Below are positions 18,509 to 28,115 of a DNA stretch of 64,000 bases, piece after piece. Below the pieces are notes generated by a model that was not told the origin of the DNA, searched no databases, and saw only the letters and a program-made list of their open reading frames with translations. The stretch comes from an uncultured Ruminococcus sp. (GTDB lineage: Bacteria > Bacillota > Clostridia > Oscillospirales > Ruminococcaceae). Positions within the stretch are counted from its first letter, which is position 1. Every line of letters begins with the position of its first letter. Both the position numbers and the translations under genes were made by a program. The stretch lies in contig CADAEJ010000001.1 in NCBI GenBank assembly GCA_902786965.1, forward strand, positions 62,001 to 126,000, read 5' to 3'.

Positions 18509-19561
18509 TCAGAATAGTTTCAAAACATCACTAATTGTTATTATCGCCATAAATGCCAAGAGAACGATCAGTCCTATGAAATGCACCATTCCCTCATGTT
18601 CGGGTTTGACAGGTTTTCCGCGGATAGCCTCGATGATAAGGAACACAAGACGTCCGCCGTCAAGTGCAGGAAGCGGTAAAAGGTTAAAGATACCGATATT
18701 GATCGTGATAAATGCGCATATTGACAGCATCGTATGGATAAGGCTCGACCAATCTATTTTGCCCGTTTCCTTGTCAGTTTCCGAATCAACAACATCACCG
18801 ATAGTATCAACAATACCGACAGGACCACTGAGCTCTCTGAATGAATACTTGCCAAGAACAAGGTCTTTAAGAGAGATAAAGATAAGTCTTGCATCTGAAA
18901 CTCCTGTTTTCAGCGTCTGCGAAAGAACAGTACCGACACCGAGCTCAACAGGCTTGACTTTGAAATCTATATGCATGGTCTTATCCTGCGTCTTGAATTT
19001 GACATCTTTAAGCTCTTTTTTCTCGCCATCACGCTCAACAACTATATCAAATACTCCGTCTTTATCGTTTTTGAACTGAAATGACATATCCATAGTTGTA
19101 AATATGCGCATACCATTTATCTTGATGATCTTGTCGCCAAGCTCAAGGCCTGTTTCATGCGATGATGCGCCTTCCTCAAAATACGAGATCGTAGTAGATG
19201 CATAAGGGCCGCTTGTTGCTGTATTGATAAGCAGCAGAATAAAGCCTAAAATTAGGTTCATAACTACCCCGGCGACAACTATGATTATTCTTCGCCACAC
19301 TGCCTTTTTGCAGAAAGCTCCTTCTTCGTCGCTGCTGCCGTCTTCGCCTTCCATTGCACAGTACCCTCCGAATGGGACGATCCTCAATGCAAAAAGGGTA
19401 TCCCCTTTTTTTCTTTTGAAAATGGCAGGCCCCATTCCGATAGAAAACTCATTGACCTTGACCTTGTTTCGCCTTGCAGCAAAGAAATGCCCGAATTCAT
19501 GTGCAACAATGATAAATTCAAACATGAATATGGCAAAAACAATTGAACCCAATGTTCGCAT
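18509..19561 (-). CDS. rseP: RIP metalloprotease RseP (site-2 protease)
   Basis: 350 residues, four predicted membrane segments. The zinc motif HEFGH is at residues 21-25 in the first helix and the third ligand is in NLLPLPALDGGR near the end. One PDZ domain is in the middle (ELGDKIIKINGMRI). It cleaves membrane-bound anti-sigma factors and other substrates within the membrane. In this window it is a candidate for processing the membrane partner of the ECF sigma factor at 49300-50325 (inference). It starts three bases after the dxr stop. Confidence 0.95.
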   Translation of the reverse strand: MRTLGSIVFAIFMFEFIIVAHEFGHFFAARRNKVKVNEFSIGMGPAIFKRKKGDTLFALRIVPFGGYCAMEGEDGSSDEEGAFCKKAVWRRIIIVVAGVVMNLILGFILLLINTATSGPYASTTISYFEEGASSHETGLELGDKIIKINGMRIFTTMDMSFQFKNDKDGVFDIVVERDGEKKELKDVKFKTQDKTMHIDFKVKPVELGVGTVLSQTLKTGVSDARLIFISLKDLVLGKYSFRELSGPVGIVDTIGDVVDSETDKETGKIDWSSLIHTMLSICAFITINIGIFNLLPLPALDGGRLVFLIIEAIRGKPVKPEHEGMVHFIGLIVLLAFMAIITISDVLKLF

Positions 19562-19564
19562 AAA

Positions 19565-20716
19565 TTAACTAACCCCTTTTTCTATCTGTTCACGGACGTA
19601 GTCTCTTGCCTTCCTATCAGCATCAAGTACGTCCTGCACACAAGTTATCTCTGTCTCTTTTATATTTTCAAGAGCCATTGTTACAAGCTCTCCAATTTTC
19701 AGAAATTTGATCTTACCGTCAAGGAACGCCGCAACAGCTTCCTCATTTGCACCGTTCACTATTGCCGGCTTGGTACCGCCGATAGTTATAGCCTTGATGC
19801 AGGCTGTAAGGCAGTCAAAGGTATCATAATCGGGCTTATCAAATGAAAGGGTGCCGTAATCAGTAAGTGAAAGATGCTTTGTCGGACAGTCAAATCTGTC
19901 GGGATAAAGCAAAGCATACTGGATAGGTATTTTCATATCCGGCACGCCCATCTGTGCGATAACAGAGTTATCCATAAACTCTACGGCGGAATGAACAACG
20001 CTCTGCCTTTGAACAACGATCTCGATCTGTTCAGGTTTAAGGTCAAAAAGCCATATTGCCTCGATAAACTCCAGACCCTTATTCATAAGCGTTGCAGAAT
20101 CAATAGTTATCTTTCTGCCCATAGACCAGTTCGGGTGAGCAAGTGCCTGCTCAACTCCCACATTTTCAAGATCCTTTTTAGTCTTTTTGTAAAAAGGTCC
20201 GCCCGATGCAGTAAGGATAATGCCTTTAAGCTGTTCTTTTTTGTTGCCCTGCAAGCACTGGAAAATTGCAGAATGTTCGCTGTCAACAGGATATATATTC
20301 ACGCCCTTTTGCTTTGCACTGTTGATTACAAGCTTTCCTCCTGCAACAAGAGTTTCCTTATTGGCAAGTGCAATATCTGTGCCATGCTCGATCGCAGTAA
20401 GAGTTGGCACAAGACCCACCATACCCACAACGCTGTTGAGCATAATATCTACACCGTCCATCGAAGCTATCTGCTTCAAGCCCTCCATGCCGGTAAGCAC
20501 TTTCACATCGCTGTCAACGAGAGCTTCAAGCTCGCCGCATTTTTGTTCACAATATATGCAGACAGTTTTGACATTATGCTCCCTTGCCTGCTCTGCAAGA
20601 AGCTCAACATTGGAATTTGCGGCAAGTGCAGCTATTTCGATCCCATGCTTGTCACATATCTCGATAGCCTGTGTTCCGATAGAACCTGTTGAGCCAAGTA
20701 TAGTAATTCTTTTCAT
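19565..20716 (-). CDS. dxr: 1-deoxy-D-xylulose 5-phosphate reductoisomerase Dxr
   Basis: 383 residues, usual length. Second step of the MEP pathway, NADPH-dependent. Motifs: GSTGSIGTQ nucleotide site at the start, ALANKETLVAGG, PVDSEHSAIFQCL (metal and substrate Asp/Glu) and HPNWSMGRKITIDSATLMNKGLE. The ribosome site AAAAGGAC is well placed. It lies in the cdsA-dxr-rseP-ispG order. Confidence 0.98.
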   Translation of the reverse strand: MKRITILGSTGSIGTQAIEICDKHGIEIAALAANSNVELLAEQAREHNVKTVCIYCEQKCGELEALVDSDVKVLTGMEGLKQIASMDGVDIMLNSVVGMVGLVPTLTAIEHGTDIALANKETLVAGGKLVINSAKQKGVNIYPVDSEHSAIFQCLQGNKKEQLKGIILTASGGPFYKKTKKDLENVGVEQALAHPNWSMGRKITIDSATLMNKGLEFIEAIWLFDLKPEQIEIVVQRQSVVHSAVEFMDNSVIAQMGVPDMKIPIQYALLYPDRFDCPTKHLSLTDYGTLSFDKPDYDTFDCLTACIKAITIGGTKPAIVNGANEEAVAAFLDGKIKFLKIGELVTMALENIKETEITCVQDVLDADRKARDYVREQIEKGVS

Positions 20717-20783
20717 ATCTTAGTCCTTTTAAATACTCAAAGGGGTAAGCTACAAGCCTGCCCCTGATAAGTGTGATAATATA

Positions 20784-21611
20784 TTACGCGAAGATCAAGC
20801 CCTGCGTGTACAGATAGTACATAAACGGAGCTACAAGCAAAACGCTGTCAAATCTGTCCATCACTCCGCCGTGACCGGGCATTATATTGCCGTAATCCTT
20901 GATGCCTGTCTGCCTTTTTATGATAGATGCAGTAAGGTCGCCGATAAGTCCGATCACTGCGCAGACCATTCCTGCTACAACGATCCATACAAAGTGTACA
21001 GGTCTGCCATTGGTAAGATATCTGTAAACAAGTGAAATAATAAGCATTATCACACCGTTTGCTGCAATACCGCCGATAAGGCCTTCCACAGTCTTTTTAG
21101 GGCTGATCTCAGGGCACAGCAGTGTCTTGCCAAGGAACGTTCCTGCAAAATAAGCTCCGCTGTCAGCGAGCCAAGCCGCACACAATGTAATAAGAAGCAG
21201 GAAAACTCCACCTTCGATCCTCGCCATACTTGTAAGAGTAGAGAAACAGTAGTTATAAAGTGATGTAACTCCGACCATTACAAAGAAGTCATTATAATTG
21301 AAGTTATTATGGTCCATAAGGTACAGCACGCAGACAGCAATGATAAATAGCAGGTAATAAAGGCTTGAATTGAAAAACCACAGTTTATTGTGAGCATGTA
21401 TCGCAGGCATTATGGCATCAATTGCAACAAATGTATAGCATGCTATTGCGACCTTTTGATGCTTTGCATAGCCTGTTGCCCTGAATACCTCCCAGATGGC
21501 CATACAGATTATAAATCCAATAGCAAGGTTAAAAACGAATGTATTGTGCAGTATCAGCACTACAACTGCAATAACTATCGCAACTGCAGCTGATTTTATA
21601 CGAGTTCCCAT
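20784..21611 (-). CDS. cdsA: Phosphatidate cytidylyltransferase CdsA
   Basis: 275 residues with about eight membrane segments. Makes CDP-diacylglycerol from phosphatidate and CTP. The C-terminal signature is present (SIIKRQTGIKDYGNIMPGHGG followed by DRFDS). It starts three bases after uppS and is followed by dxr. Confidence 0.95.
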   Translation of the reverse strand: MGTRIKSAAVAIVIAVVVLILHNTFVFNLAIGFIICMAIWEVFRATGYAKHQKVAIACYTFVAIDAIMPAIHAHNKLWFFNSSLYYLLFIIAVCVLYLMDHNNFNYNDFFVMVGVTSLYNYCFSTLTSMARIEGGVFLLLITLCAAWLADSGAYFAGTFLGKTLLCPEISPKKTVEGLIGGIAANGVIMLIISLVYRYLTNGRPVHFVWIVVAGMVCAVIGLIGDLTASIIKRQTGIKDYGNIMPGHGGVMDRFDSVLLVAPFMYYLYTQGLIFA

Positions 21612-21614
21612 TAT

Positions 21615-22352
21615 TCAAACTCCTCCGAATCGTCTGTTTCTTTCACTGTAAGCAAGTATAGCCTTATCAAACTCATCATTGTTGAAATCAGGCCATAGGA
21701 TATCAGAATAATAAAATTCCGCATATGCACATTGCCATATCATAAAATTAGAAAGCCTCTGCTCACCGCTTGGTCTTATAACAAGGTCAACAGGCGGGAC
21801 ATCCCCGGTATAGAGATTTTGCTCTATCATATCCATAGTTATATCCTCAGGCTCAAGCTTTCCTTCCTTGACCTGCTGTGCAAGGGTTTTACAGCTATGG
21901 CATATCTCATCTCTGCCGCCGTAGTTTATGGCAAGCAGCAGCGTCATAATATCATAGTCTTTTGATTTACGCTCCGAATCGAGCATTTTCTGCTGCAATG
22001 ACTCGCTGAGCTTTGAACGGTCACCGATAAAGCGTATGCGCACATGTTCTTTAAGAAAATCATCAAGCTCATCAAGATACTTTTCAAAGAGATTCATCAA
22101 AGCATCGACCTCGTCCTTGGGACGTTTCCAGTTCTCTGTTGAAAAGGCGTAAAATGTGATGTATTTTACTCCGACCTCTTTAGCGTGTCTTGTTATCGCT
22201 CTGAAATTCTGTGCGCCCTGTCTGTGACCAACCTTTCTTGGCAGACCGCGTTTTTTAGCCCATCTGCCGTTACCGTCCATAATAACTCCGACGTGAACAG
22301 GTATCTTCGCATTTTCAAGAGTTATTTTTGATCCGCGGTTAAATAATGCCAT
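21615..22352 (-). CDS. uppS: Isoprenyl transferase (undecaprenyl diphosphate synthase) UppS
   Basis: 245 residues. Cis-prenyltransferase that makes the C55 lipid carrier for cell-wall synthesis. Motifs: GVIMDGNGRWAKKRG, ITFYAFSTENWKRP, and the C-terminal VIRPSGEQRLSNFMIWQ and YSDILWPDF. Downstream of frr by 23 bases. Confidence 0.97.
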   Translation of the reverse strand: MALFNRGSKITLENAKIPVHVGVIMDGNGRWAKKRGLPRKVGHRQGAQNFRAITRHAKEVGVKYITFYAFSTENWKRPKDEVDALMNLFEKYLDELDDFLKEHVRIRFIGDRSKLSESLQQKMLDSERKSKDYDIMTLLLAINYGGRDEICHSCKTLAQQVKEGKLEPEDITMDMIEQNLYTGDVPPVDLVIRPSGEQRLSNFMIWQCAYAEFYYSDILWPDFNNDEFDKAILAYSERNRRFGGV

Positions 22353-22375
22353 AACGCAACCTCGTCTGATTATTA

Positions 22376-22930
22376 TTAGATAGAGAGTATCTCTTTTTCC
22401 TTTTCTGCAACGTGTTCATCAACTTCCTTGCAGAACTTATCAGTCATCTTCTGGATATCCTCTTCGCCGTCCTTCTGCTCATCCTCGGTTATCTCGCTGT
22501 TCTTCTTCATAGCCTTTATCTTTTCCATAGCGTCACGTCTGATAGAACGGATAGCGACCTTGGTATCCTCTCCGCCCTTCTTAACGTCCTTAACTATTTC
22601 CTTACGTCTGTCCTCGGTAAGCTGGGGGAATGTAAGGCGGATGACCTGACCGTCATTCTGTGGATTGATACCGATATCCGATGCCTGAATAGCCTTCTCG
22701 ATAGCTTTAAGGGTAGTCTTATCCCAAGGAGTGATAACAAGCACCCTTGCCTCTGCAACAGAAACAGCTGCCATCTGGTTAACAGGTGTGGGAGCGCCAT
22801 AGTAGTCTACCTTTACCTTATCAAGTACGTTCGGGTTAGCTCTGCCGGCTCTGATTGCGGAAAAGTCTGAAAGCATAACGCTTATGGATTTTTCCATTTT
22901 GGATTTAGCCTTTTCTTTAAGTTCTTTCAT
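22376..22930 (-). CDS. frr: Ribosome recycling factor Frr
   Basis: 184 residues. Splits post-termination ribosomes together with EF-G. Typical sequence: FSAIRAGRANPNVLDKVKVDYYG, PQNDGQVIRLTFPQLTEDRRKEIVK and the helical RSIRRDAMEKIKAMKK. Between pyrH and uppS as in most Firmicutes. Confidence 0.98.
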   Translation of the reverse strand: MKELKEKAKSKMEKSISVMLSDFSAIRAGRANPNVLDKVKVDYYGAPTPVNQMAAVSVAEARVLVITPWDKTTLKAIEKAIQASDIGINPQNDGQVIRLTFPQLTEDRRKEIVKDVKKGGEDTKVAIRSIRRDAMEKIKAMKKNSEITEDEQKDGEEDIQKMTDKFCKEVDEHVAEKEKEILSI

Positions 22931-22949
22931 AACAATAACTCCTTTACGC

Positions 22950-23654
22950 TTATTTTACTATTGTGCCGATCTTTTTGCCCATGCAGGCATCATAAATATT
23001 ATCAGGTCTGCCAAGATCAAAAACAAGAATTGGAACATGGTTATCCTGGCACATTGCCGCAGCTGTTGAATCCATTACCTTCAAGCCCTTTGAAAGGATA
23101 TCGTTGAACGTAAGCTCATCAAACTTTACAGCATCGGGATACAGATGAGGGTCTTTATCATAAACGCCATCGACCATTGTAGCCTTGAAGAAGATATCAG
23201 CTTCAATTTCAGCTGCTCTCAACGCTGCGGCTGTATCAGTTGAGAAAAACGGGTTGCCCGTACCGCCGCCAAAGATGCAGACTCTGCCTTTTTCAAAGTG
23301 ACGCATCGTTCTGTTTCTGATATAAGGTTCAGCGACCTGCGGCATAGAGATAGATGTCTGTACTCTGACCTCAAGTCCGCAGTTTTCAAGGCCGTCAGCA
23401 ACTGCAAGAGCGTTCATAATAGTTGCGAGCATACCGATATGGTCAGCCCTTGTTCTGTCCATAGCGCCGCTTGAACGTCCTCTCCAGTAGTTTCCTCCGC
23501 CAACAACGATGCCGACCTCAACGCCTGCGTCAACGCATTTCTTGATGCTCTTACCAAAGGTATTGATGACATCAAAATCAAGTCCCATTTTCTTATCGCC
23601 GGCGAGAGCCTCACCACTCAACTTGAGAAGTATTCTTTTGTAAATCGGTTCCAT
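22950..23654 (-). CDS. pyrH: UMP kinase PyrH
   Basis: 234 residues. Phosphorylates UMP to UDP; a member of the amino acid kinase fold. Motifs: [28 protein letters not shown], and [27 protein letters not shown] block (visible as [16 protein letters not shown]). I chose the ATG at 23652-23654, nine bases after AAGGAG, over a TTG three codons upstream. Confidence 0.97.
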   Translation of the reverse strand: MEPIYKRILLKLSGEALAGDKKMGLDFDVINTFGKSIKKCVDAGVEVGIVVGGGNYWRGRSSGAMDRTRADHIGMLATIMNALAVADGLENCGLEVRVQTSISMPQVAEPYIRNRTMRHFEKGRVCIFGGGTGNPFFSTDTAAALRAAEIEADIFFKATMVDGVYDKDPHLYPDAVKFDELTFNDILSKGLKVMDSTAAAMCQDNHVPILVFDLGRPDNIYDACMGKKIGTIVK

Positions 23655-23707
23655 AAACAGCAACTCCTTATAACTTTTTATTTTTCGGGTCTCCCCGTAT
23701 AAACTAC

Positions 23708-24106
23708 TTATCCTCTTATGATCTTGACATAGACCGTTCTTTCCCGCGGTCCGTCACATTCAACAAAATATATTCCCTGCCATGTTCCCAGCAGCAGTCT
23801 GTTATCACTGATTATAACAGTTTCGGAGCAGCCAATGCAGGTAGATTTCATATGCGCATGAGAATTGCCCTCTGCGTGCTTGAACTGTGGTCTGTCGGGA
23901 AAAGTCTTTGCAAGTGCGTAGGTGAGATCTTCAACTACATCAGGATCGGCATTTTCATTTATTGTTATCCCTGCGGTAGTATGGGGACAGTAAACAACTG
24001 CAATCCCCTCATTAACACCGGACTCGATAACAGCCTGTCTGACGTAACTTGTGATATTGTAAAAGGCACTTGACTCTTTAGTTCTTATATGTATTGCTTT
24101 GAGCAT
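23708..24106 (-). CDS. YjbQ-family protein (UPF0047)
   Basis: 132 residues of the YjbQ family, sometimes named secondary thiamine-phosphate synthase enzyme. Conserved pattern: [34 protein letters not shown] and [21 protein letters not shown], with His residues likely to bind metal. The physiological role is unclear. It lies 13 bases before gpsA's stop side in the same operon. Confidence 0.9.
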   Translation of the reverse strand: MLKAIHIRTKESSAFYNITSYVRQAVIESGVNEGIAVVYCPHTTAGITINENADPDVVEDLTYALAKTFPDRPQFKHAEGNSHAHMKSTCIGCSETVIISDNRLLLGTWQGIYFVECDGPRERTVYVKIIRG

Positions 24107-24118
24107 AGTATTTTCTCC

Positions 24119-25126
24119 TTACCTGTTAAGGAAATCAGCTTCCGTTTCTGTTGTCGAAGGTCTGTTCATAAGGTGTGAAAGTGCCTGGTTTGCAGGTCTA
24201 CCATCGAAAAGTATACCGTAAAGCTCTTGTGTGATAGGCATATCGACCATAAGCTTCTTTGCAAGAGCATATGCGTTTTTGGTGCATACATAACCCTCAA
24301 CAGTGCCTATCTGCTTAACAGCCTCTTCAGGTGATACTCCCTTGCCGATAAGTATACCCGCACGCCTGTTACGGCTGTGCATACTGCAGCAGGTAACAAT
24401 AAGATCACCGATACCGCTCAGACCCGCAAAAGTTTCCTCCTGCGCACCCATTGCGATACCAAGCCTGCGGATCTCGCTTATGCCTCTTGTCATAAGTGCA
24501 GCTTTTGTATTATCACCAAATCCAAGTCCGTCGCATACACCCGCAGCAAGGGCTATAACGTTTTTAAGCGATCCACCTATCTCTGCACCCATAACATCAT
24601 CGCAAAGGTAAACTCTGAAATATGTCGTGGAAAAAGTCTTTTGTATGAATTTGGCAGCCTCATAATTCTCGCATGCTGTGATGACAGTAGTAGGTATGCC
24701 CCTGCCGACTTCCTCGGCATGTGAAGGCCCTGTGAGAACCGCAACAGTATTATCGGGGAAACACTCTTTAGCGACCTGACTCATCGTTTTGAAAGAGTCT
24801 GCCTCCAAACCTTTTGAAGTGTTAAGGATTATACTGTCCTTGCTGATAAACTCTGCTGCCTGCTCACATACGCCGCGCAGAAACGGTGACGGTATACCCA
24901 GCACAACGATATCTGCATCTTTAGCGCATGATAATTCAGTTGTAAGCTTTATACTTTCATTTACTTTAACTCCGGGAAGTTTTGCTGCATTCTCCCCTGT
25001 TTTTCTTATAGTTTCGATTTCTTCCTCAAATGCTGACCATACAGTTACACTATGACCGTTATTGTCGCAGTTGATCGCAAGTGCAAGACCAAATGCACCT
25101 GAACCTAATACAGTGATACGAGCCAA
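24119..25126 (-). CDS. gpsA: Glycerol-3-phosphate dehydrogenase [NAD(P)+] GpsA
   Basis: 335 residues. Reduces dihydroxyacetone phosphate to sn-glycerol 3-phosphate for phospholipid synthesis. N-terminal Rossmann motif VLGSGAFGLALA, GPSHAEEVGRG and the catalytic Lys in GGSLKNVIALAAG. The start is a TTG preceded by AAAGGAG. The product is the substrate of PlsY, encoded directly upstream in the same operon. Confidence 0.97.
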   Translation of the reverse strand: MARITVLGSGAFGLALAINCDNNGHSVTVWSAFEEEIETIRKTGENAAKLPGVKVNESIKLTTELSCAKDADIVVLGIPSPFLRGVCEQAAEFISKDSIILNTSKGLEADSFKTMSQVAKECFPDNTVAVLTGPSHAEEVGRGIPTTVITACENYEAAKFIQKTFSTTYFRVYLCDDVMGAEIGGSLKNVIALAAGVCDGLGFGDNTKAALMTRGISEIRRLGIAMGAQEETFAGLSGIGDLIVTCCSMHSRNRRAGILIGKGVSPEEAVKQIGTVEGYVCTKNAYALAKKLMVDMPITQELYGILFDGRPANQALSHLMNRPSTTETEADFLNR

Positions 25127-25148
25127 TCAATATATCTCCTTTCAGATA

Positions 25149-25817
25149 TCACTCTGTTTTGTCTTTTTTCTTGCTGCCAAATTTATTCTCCGTACCATTC
25201 ATAAGTCTTTGAATGTTGGGCTTGTGCATATAAACTATAACAGCACCTATCATCGCCGCTACGATCGTATCGGGAATTGCACCCTCGGGATATTTGATAA
25301 TAAACATCTGTACGATGAAGGTAAATATAGGATAGGATATCGCCGCAGCGATAGAACCTACAGAAACATACTTTGTAAATACAACAAGCAGTATAAACAC
25401 ACCTACAGAAAGCGCACAGGTCAGCGGGTCGATTGTCAGGAGCGTTGTTGCGGCAAGCAGAACACCCTTTCCGCCGTGGAAGCCATAGAATACCGGAAAA
25501 ATATGTCCGAGCATTACTATGAAACCAGCGAGATAACCTATAAATTTATCATCACCGAAGAATGTAACATCCATTGCATTTGTAACTACCAAACGGCATA
25601 TTACAACAGCAACGACGCCTTTAATAAGATCAAATATAAGCGTTGCAAGTGCAGGGCCCTTTCCAAATACCCTCAAAACATTTGTCAGCCCCGCATTGTT
25701 GCTGCCATAATCGCGTATATCCTTATGCTTCCATATTTTGCAAACAAGTATCGCAGAATTAAGGCTGCCAAAAAGATATGAAAACACAACAGTAAAAGCT
25801 ATTGCCAGATAACTCAC
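25149..25817 (-). CDS. plsY: Glycerol-3-phosphate acyltransferase PlsY
   Basis: About 222 residues with five predicted membrane segments. Transfers acyl groups from acyl phosphate to glycerol 3-phosphate. The three PlsY motifs are visible: GSNNAGLTNVLRVFGK, GHIFPVFYGFHGGKGV and MHKPNIQRL. I chose GTG at 25815-25817, seven bases after GGGAGG; a TTG five codons upstream would overlap that site. The tail is Lys-rich. Confidence 0.95.
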   Translation of the reverse strand: MSYLAIAFTVVFSYLFGSLNSAILVCKIWKHKDIRDYGSNNAGLTNVLRVFGKGPALATLIFDLIKGVVAVVICRLVVTNAMDVTFFGDDKFIGYLAGFIVMLGHIFPVFYGFHGGKGVLLAATTLLTIDPLTCALSVGVFILLVVFTKYVSVGSIAAAISYPIFTFIVQMFIIKYPEGAIPDTIVAAMIGAVIVYMHKPNIQRLMNGTENKFGSKKKDKTE

Positions 25818-25859
25818 TAAACTTCCTCCCAAAGAGCATATCGCTGCCCTTTATCATAA

Positions 25860-27191
25860 TTACTTCACGTCATTTCTGTCGCGCTCACGGATCTTGAAGA
25901 CGATAGGTGTTCCGTCAAGGGAGAACACTTCTCTTATCTGGTTTTCCAGATATCTCTGATACGAAAAGTGGAACAGATCAGCTCTGTTTACAAAATACAC
26001 AAACGTAGGCGGTTTTGTCGATGCCTGAGTCATATAGTATATCTTCAAGCGTCTGCCCTTGTCAGACGGCGGCTGAACTCTCGAAGTTGCATAAGAAAGC
26101 ACCTCGTTGAGTCTGCCTGTCGGTATTCTGACCGCATTCTGCTCGGCGACATACTTGATCTTTTCAAACAGAGTATCCATACGCTGACCCGTTTTTGCAG
26201 AAATAAACACATACGGAACATAGCTCATAAAAGAAAAATCTTTATCGAGATCTTTTATAAACTCGTTCATTGTATTTGTTTCTTTTTCGATCGCATCCCA
26301 CTTATTTATAGCAACCACACAAGCCTTGCCCTTTTCGTGAGCATAGCCTGCAACCTTAGAGTCTTGTTCAGTAAAGCCGACGGTAGCATCAATAACTATC
26401 ACAGCAACATCTGCTCTGTCAACAGCCATATATGCACGCAGGACCGAGAATTTTTCAATGCTGTCAAGCACTTTTGATTTACGTCTGATACCCGCAGTAT
26501 CAATAAAAATGAACTTGCCGTCCTTATTCTCTACGACTGAATCAGTAGCATCACGGGTCGTTCCCGCTATATCTGAAACAATAACTCTGTCCTCTCCGCA
26601 GATCCTGTTGATTATAGAGGATTTGCCAACGTTCGGCTTGCCGATAACAGCGACCTTGATAACATCGTCATCCTCATCCTCTGCATTCTCATCAGGGAGA
26701 TACTTTAATACCTCATCGAGCATATCTCCGGTGCCATGGCCGTGAACAGAAGAAACTGCGAAAGGTTCACCAAGTCCGAGATTATAAAACTCATAGAACT
26801 CAGCAGGCGGTTCGCCAAGTGAATCACACTTATTTACGCAAAGCACAACAGGTTTTCCGGATTTGAGGAGCATATGTGCAACTTCCTGGTCACTTGCAGT
26901 AACGCCGGACTTCATATCAGTAACGAATATTATAGCATCAGCACTTGTAATAGCGACCTCCGCCTGCCTTCTCATCTGTTCGAGGATGACATCATTTGAA
27001 TCAGGCTCAATACCACCTGTATCAACAAGCATAAACTCGTGTGAAAGCCATTCGCATTTACCGTATATTCTGTCTCTCGTCACACCGGGTGTGTCCTCGA
27101 CTATAGAAAGCCTTTGACCTATCAGTTTATTAAAGAGCGTAGATTTACCAACATTTGGTCTGCCAACTATAGCCACAACAGGCAATGCCAT
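25860..27191 (-). CDS. der: Ribosome biogenesis GTPase Der (EngA)
   Basis: 443 residues with two tandem GTPase domains: GRPNVGKST at residues 10-18 with DTGGIEP, and GKPNVGKSS near residue 184 with DTAGIRRKSK, followed by a KH-like C-terminal domain. Needed for assembly of the 50S subunit. It is the first gene of the long minus-strand operon and has its own SigA-type promoter upstream. Confidence 0.98.
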   Translation of the reverse strand: MALPVVAIVGRPNVGKSTLFNKLIGQRLSIVEDTPGVTRDRIYGKCEWLSHEFMLVDTGGIEPDSNDVILEQMRRQAEVAITSADAIIFVTDMKSGVTASDQEVAHMLLKSGKPVVLCVNKCDSLGEPPAEFYEFYNLGLGEPFAVSSVHGHGTGDMLDEVLKYLPDENAEDEDDDVIKVAVIGKPNVGKSSIINRICGEDRVIVSDIAGTTRDATDSVVENKDGKFIFIDTAGIRRKSKVLDSIEKFSVLRAYMAVDRADVAVIVIDATVGFTEQDSKVAGYAHEKGKACVVAINKWDAIEKETNTMNEFIKDLDKDFSFMSYVPYVFISAKTGQRMDTLFEKIKYVAEQNAVRIPTGRLNEVLSYATSRVQPPSDKGRRLKIYYMTQASTKPPTFVYFVNRADLFHFSYQRYLENQIREVFSLDGTPIVFKIRERDRNDVK

Positions 27192-27236
27192 TTTATCAAC
27201 TCCAATAATTCATTTTTCCACACATACTCAATTTAT

Positions 27237-27265
27237 AGTATAGCATAGTTTGTATGAAAAATCAA
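27237..27265 (-). promoter_or_regulatory. SigA-type promoter upstream of der
   Basis: On the minus strand TTGATT, 17 bases, TATACT. It lies about 45 bases upstream of der and downstream of the rpmF terminator. Confidence 0.75.
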
Positions 27266-27277
27266 CAACAAAGCTAT

Positions 27278-27318
27278 AAAAAAATAAAAAGCAGAGGAAG
27301 AAAAAATTCAACCTCTGC
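27278..27318 (-). terminator. Rho-independent terminator after rpmF
   Basis: Stem GCAGAGG / CCTCTGC (27291-27297 and 27312-27318). On the minus strand it is followed by a T-rich tract (TTTTTATTTTTTT). It separates yceD-rpmF from der. Confidence 0.8.
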
Positions 27319-27357
27319 CTTTAATCCAAATTTCTTTTCGGTCACCAAAAAAGCAGC

Positions 27358-27540
27358 TTATGCTTCCTTCTTGATAACTTCAACACCCTTGTAATAACCG
27401 CAGTTCTTACATACTCTGTGTGGTGAAGTAAGCTCACCGCAGTTAGAGCACTTGCTAAGCGCGGGTGCTTCAAGCTTCCAAACAGCCGAGCGTCTCTTAT
27501 CACGTCTTGCTTTGGATACTTTTCTCTTTGGTACTGCCAT
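27358..27540 (-). CDS. rpmF: 50S ribosomal protein L32
   Basis: 60 residues. N-terminus MAVPKRKVSKARRDKRR and the zinc-binding form with CSNCGE and CKNCGYY, i.e. the C+ (zinc) paralogue. Directly downstream of yceD, the common order in Firmicutes. Confidence 0.98.
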   Translation of the reverse strand: MAVPKRKVSKARRDKRRSAVWKLEAPALSKCSNCGELTSPHRVCKNCGYYKGVEVIKKEA

Positions 27541-27574
27541 TTTGGCACCTCCTCTTCGGCATCAAGCAAAGGAC

Positions 27575-28021
27575 TTACTTGTTACATTCACACTCGCCTT
27601 CATTAAGATTATGTCCGCAAGTGTAACAAAGCCCCTTACAATCATCTTTACATAATATTTTAGTTGGTAGCTGCAGCAATAAATCAGATACAGCAAGCTC
27701 GTTCATATCCAGAATATTGTTTTCACAAACAACATACTCGTCATCGTCACTATTAGAACTTGCAACGATTATGTGTTCAAATCTGAAACAATACTCTCTG
27801 ACAAACTTTGTCAGGCATCTGTCACATTCAAGATCAAGTTCTGCCCTGCTTTCGTATGTCAGCTTGACAACTCCGGCACGGTTACAAATCTTACCCTTTA
27901 CTGTAACAGGCGAAGCAAATGAATATGCACGAATACCTTCCAGCTCATCCAGACCGATGGAATAATCAATATCAACGCATTCTCCAACGATATCGAACAG
28001 CTGTCTCAACTGTATATTCAT
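27575..28021 (-). CDS. YceD-family protein (DUF177)
   Basis: 148 residues. DUF177/YceD is linked to 23S rRNA and L32 gene context across bacteria. The beta-rich body contains ELDLECDRCL, and the C-terminus is a Cys cluster (CKDDCKGLCYTCGHNLNEGECEC) likely to bind zinc. I chose the ATG at 28019-28021 after GAGGTG; the frame extends to a TTG 12 bases upstream that is the ribosome site itself. Confidence 0.92.
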   Translation of the reverse strand: MNIQLRQLFDIVGECVDIDYSIGLDELEGIRAYSFASPVTVKGKICNRAGVVKLTYESRAELDLECDRCLTKFVREYCFRFEHIIVASSNSDDDEYVVCENNILDMNELAVSDLLLQLPTKILCKDDCKGLCYTCGHNLNEGECECNK

Positions 28022-28047
28022 ACCACACCTCAAACATCACAAAGAGT

Positions 28048-28076
28048 ATTATATACCGAATTTTGCGATTTGTCAA
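28048..28076 (-). promoter_or_regulatory. SigA-type promoter of yceD-rpmF
   Basis: Perfect consensus on the minus strand: TTGACA, 17 bases, TATAAT, about 27 bases before the yceD ATG. Confidence 0.9.
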
Positions 28077-28115
28077 TACTTTTTTTTAATTTTCTGCCGA
28101 AGATACCTGTTTTTA

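Noticed and set aside
19874..20692. A 272-codon open frame antisense to dxr
   Set aside because: Low-complexity shadow frame inside a clear dxr gene; no start signal.
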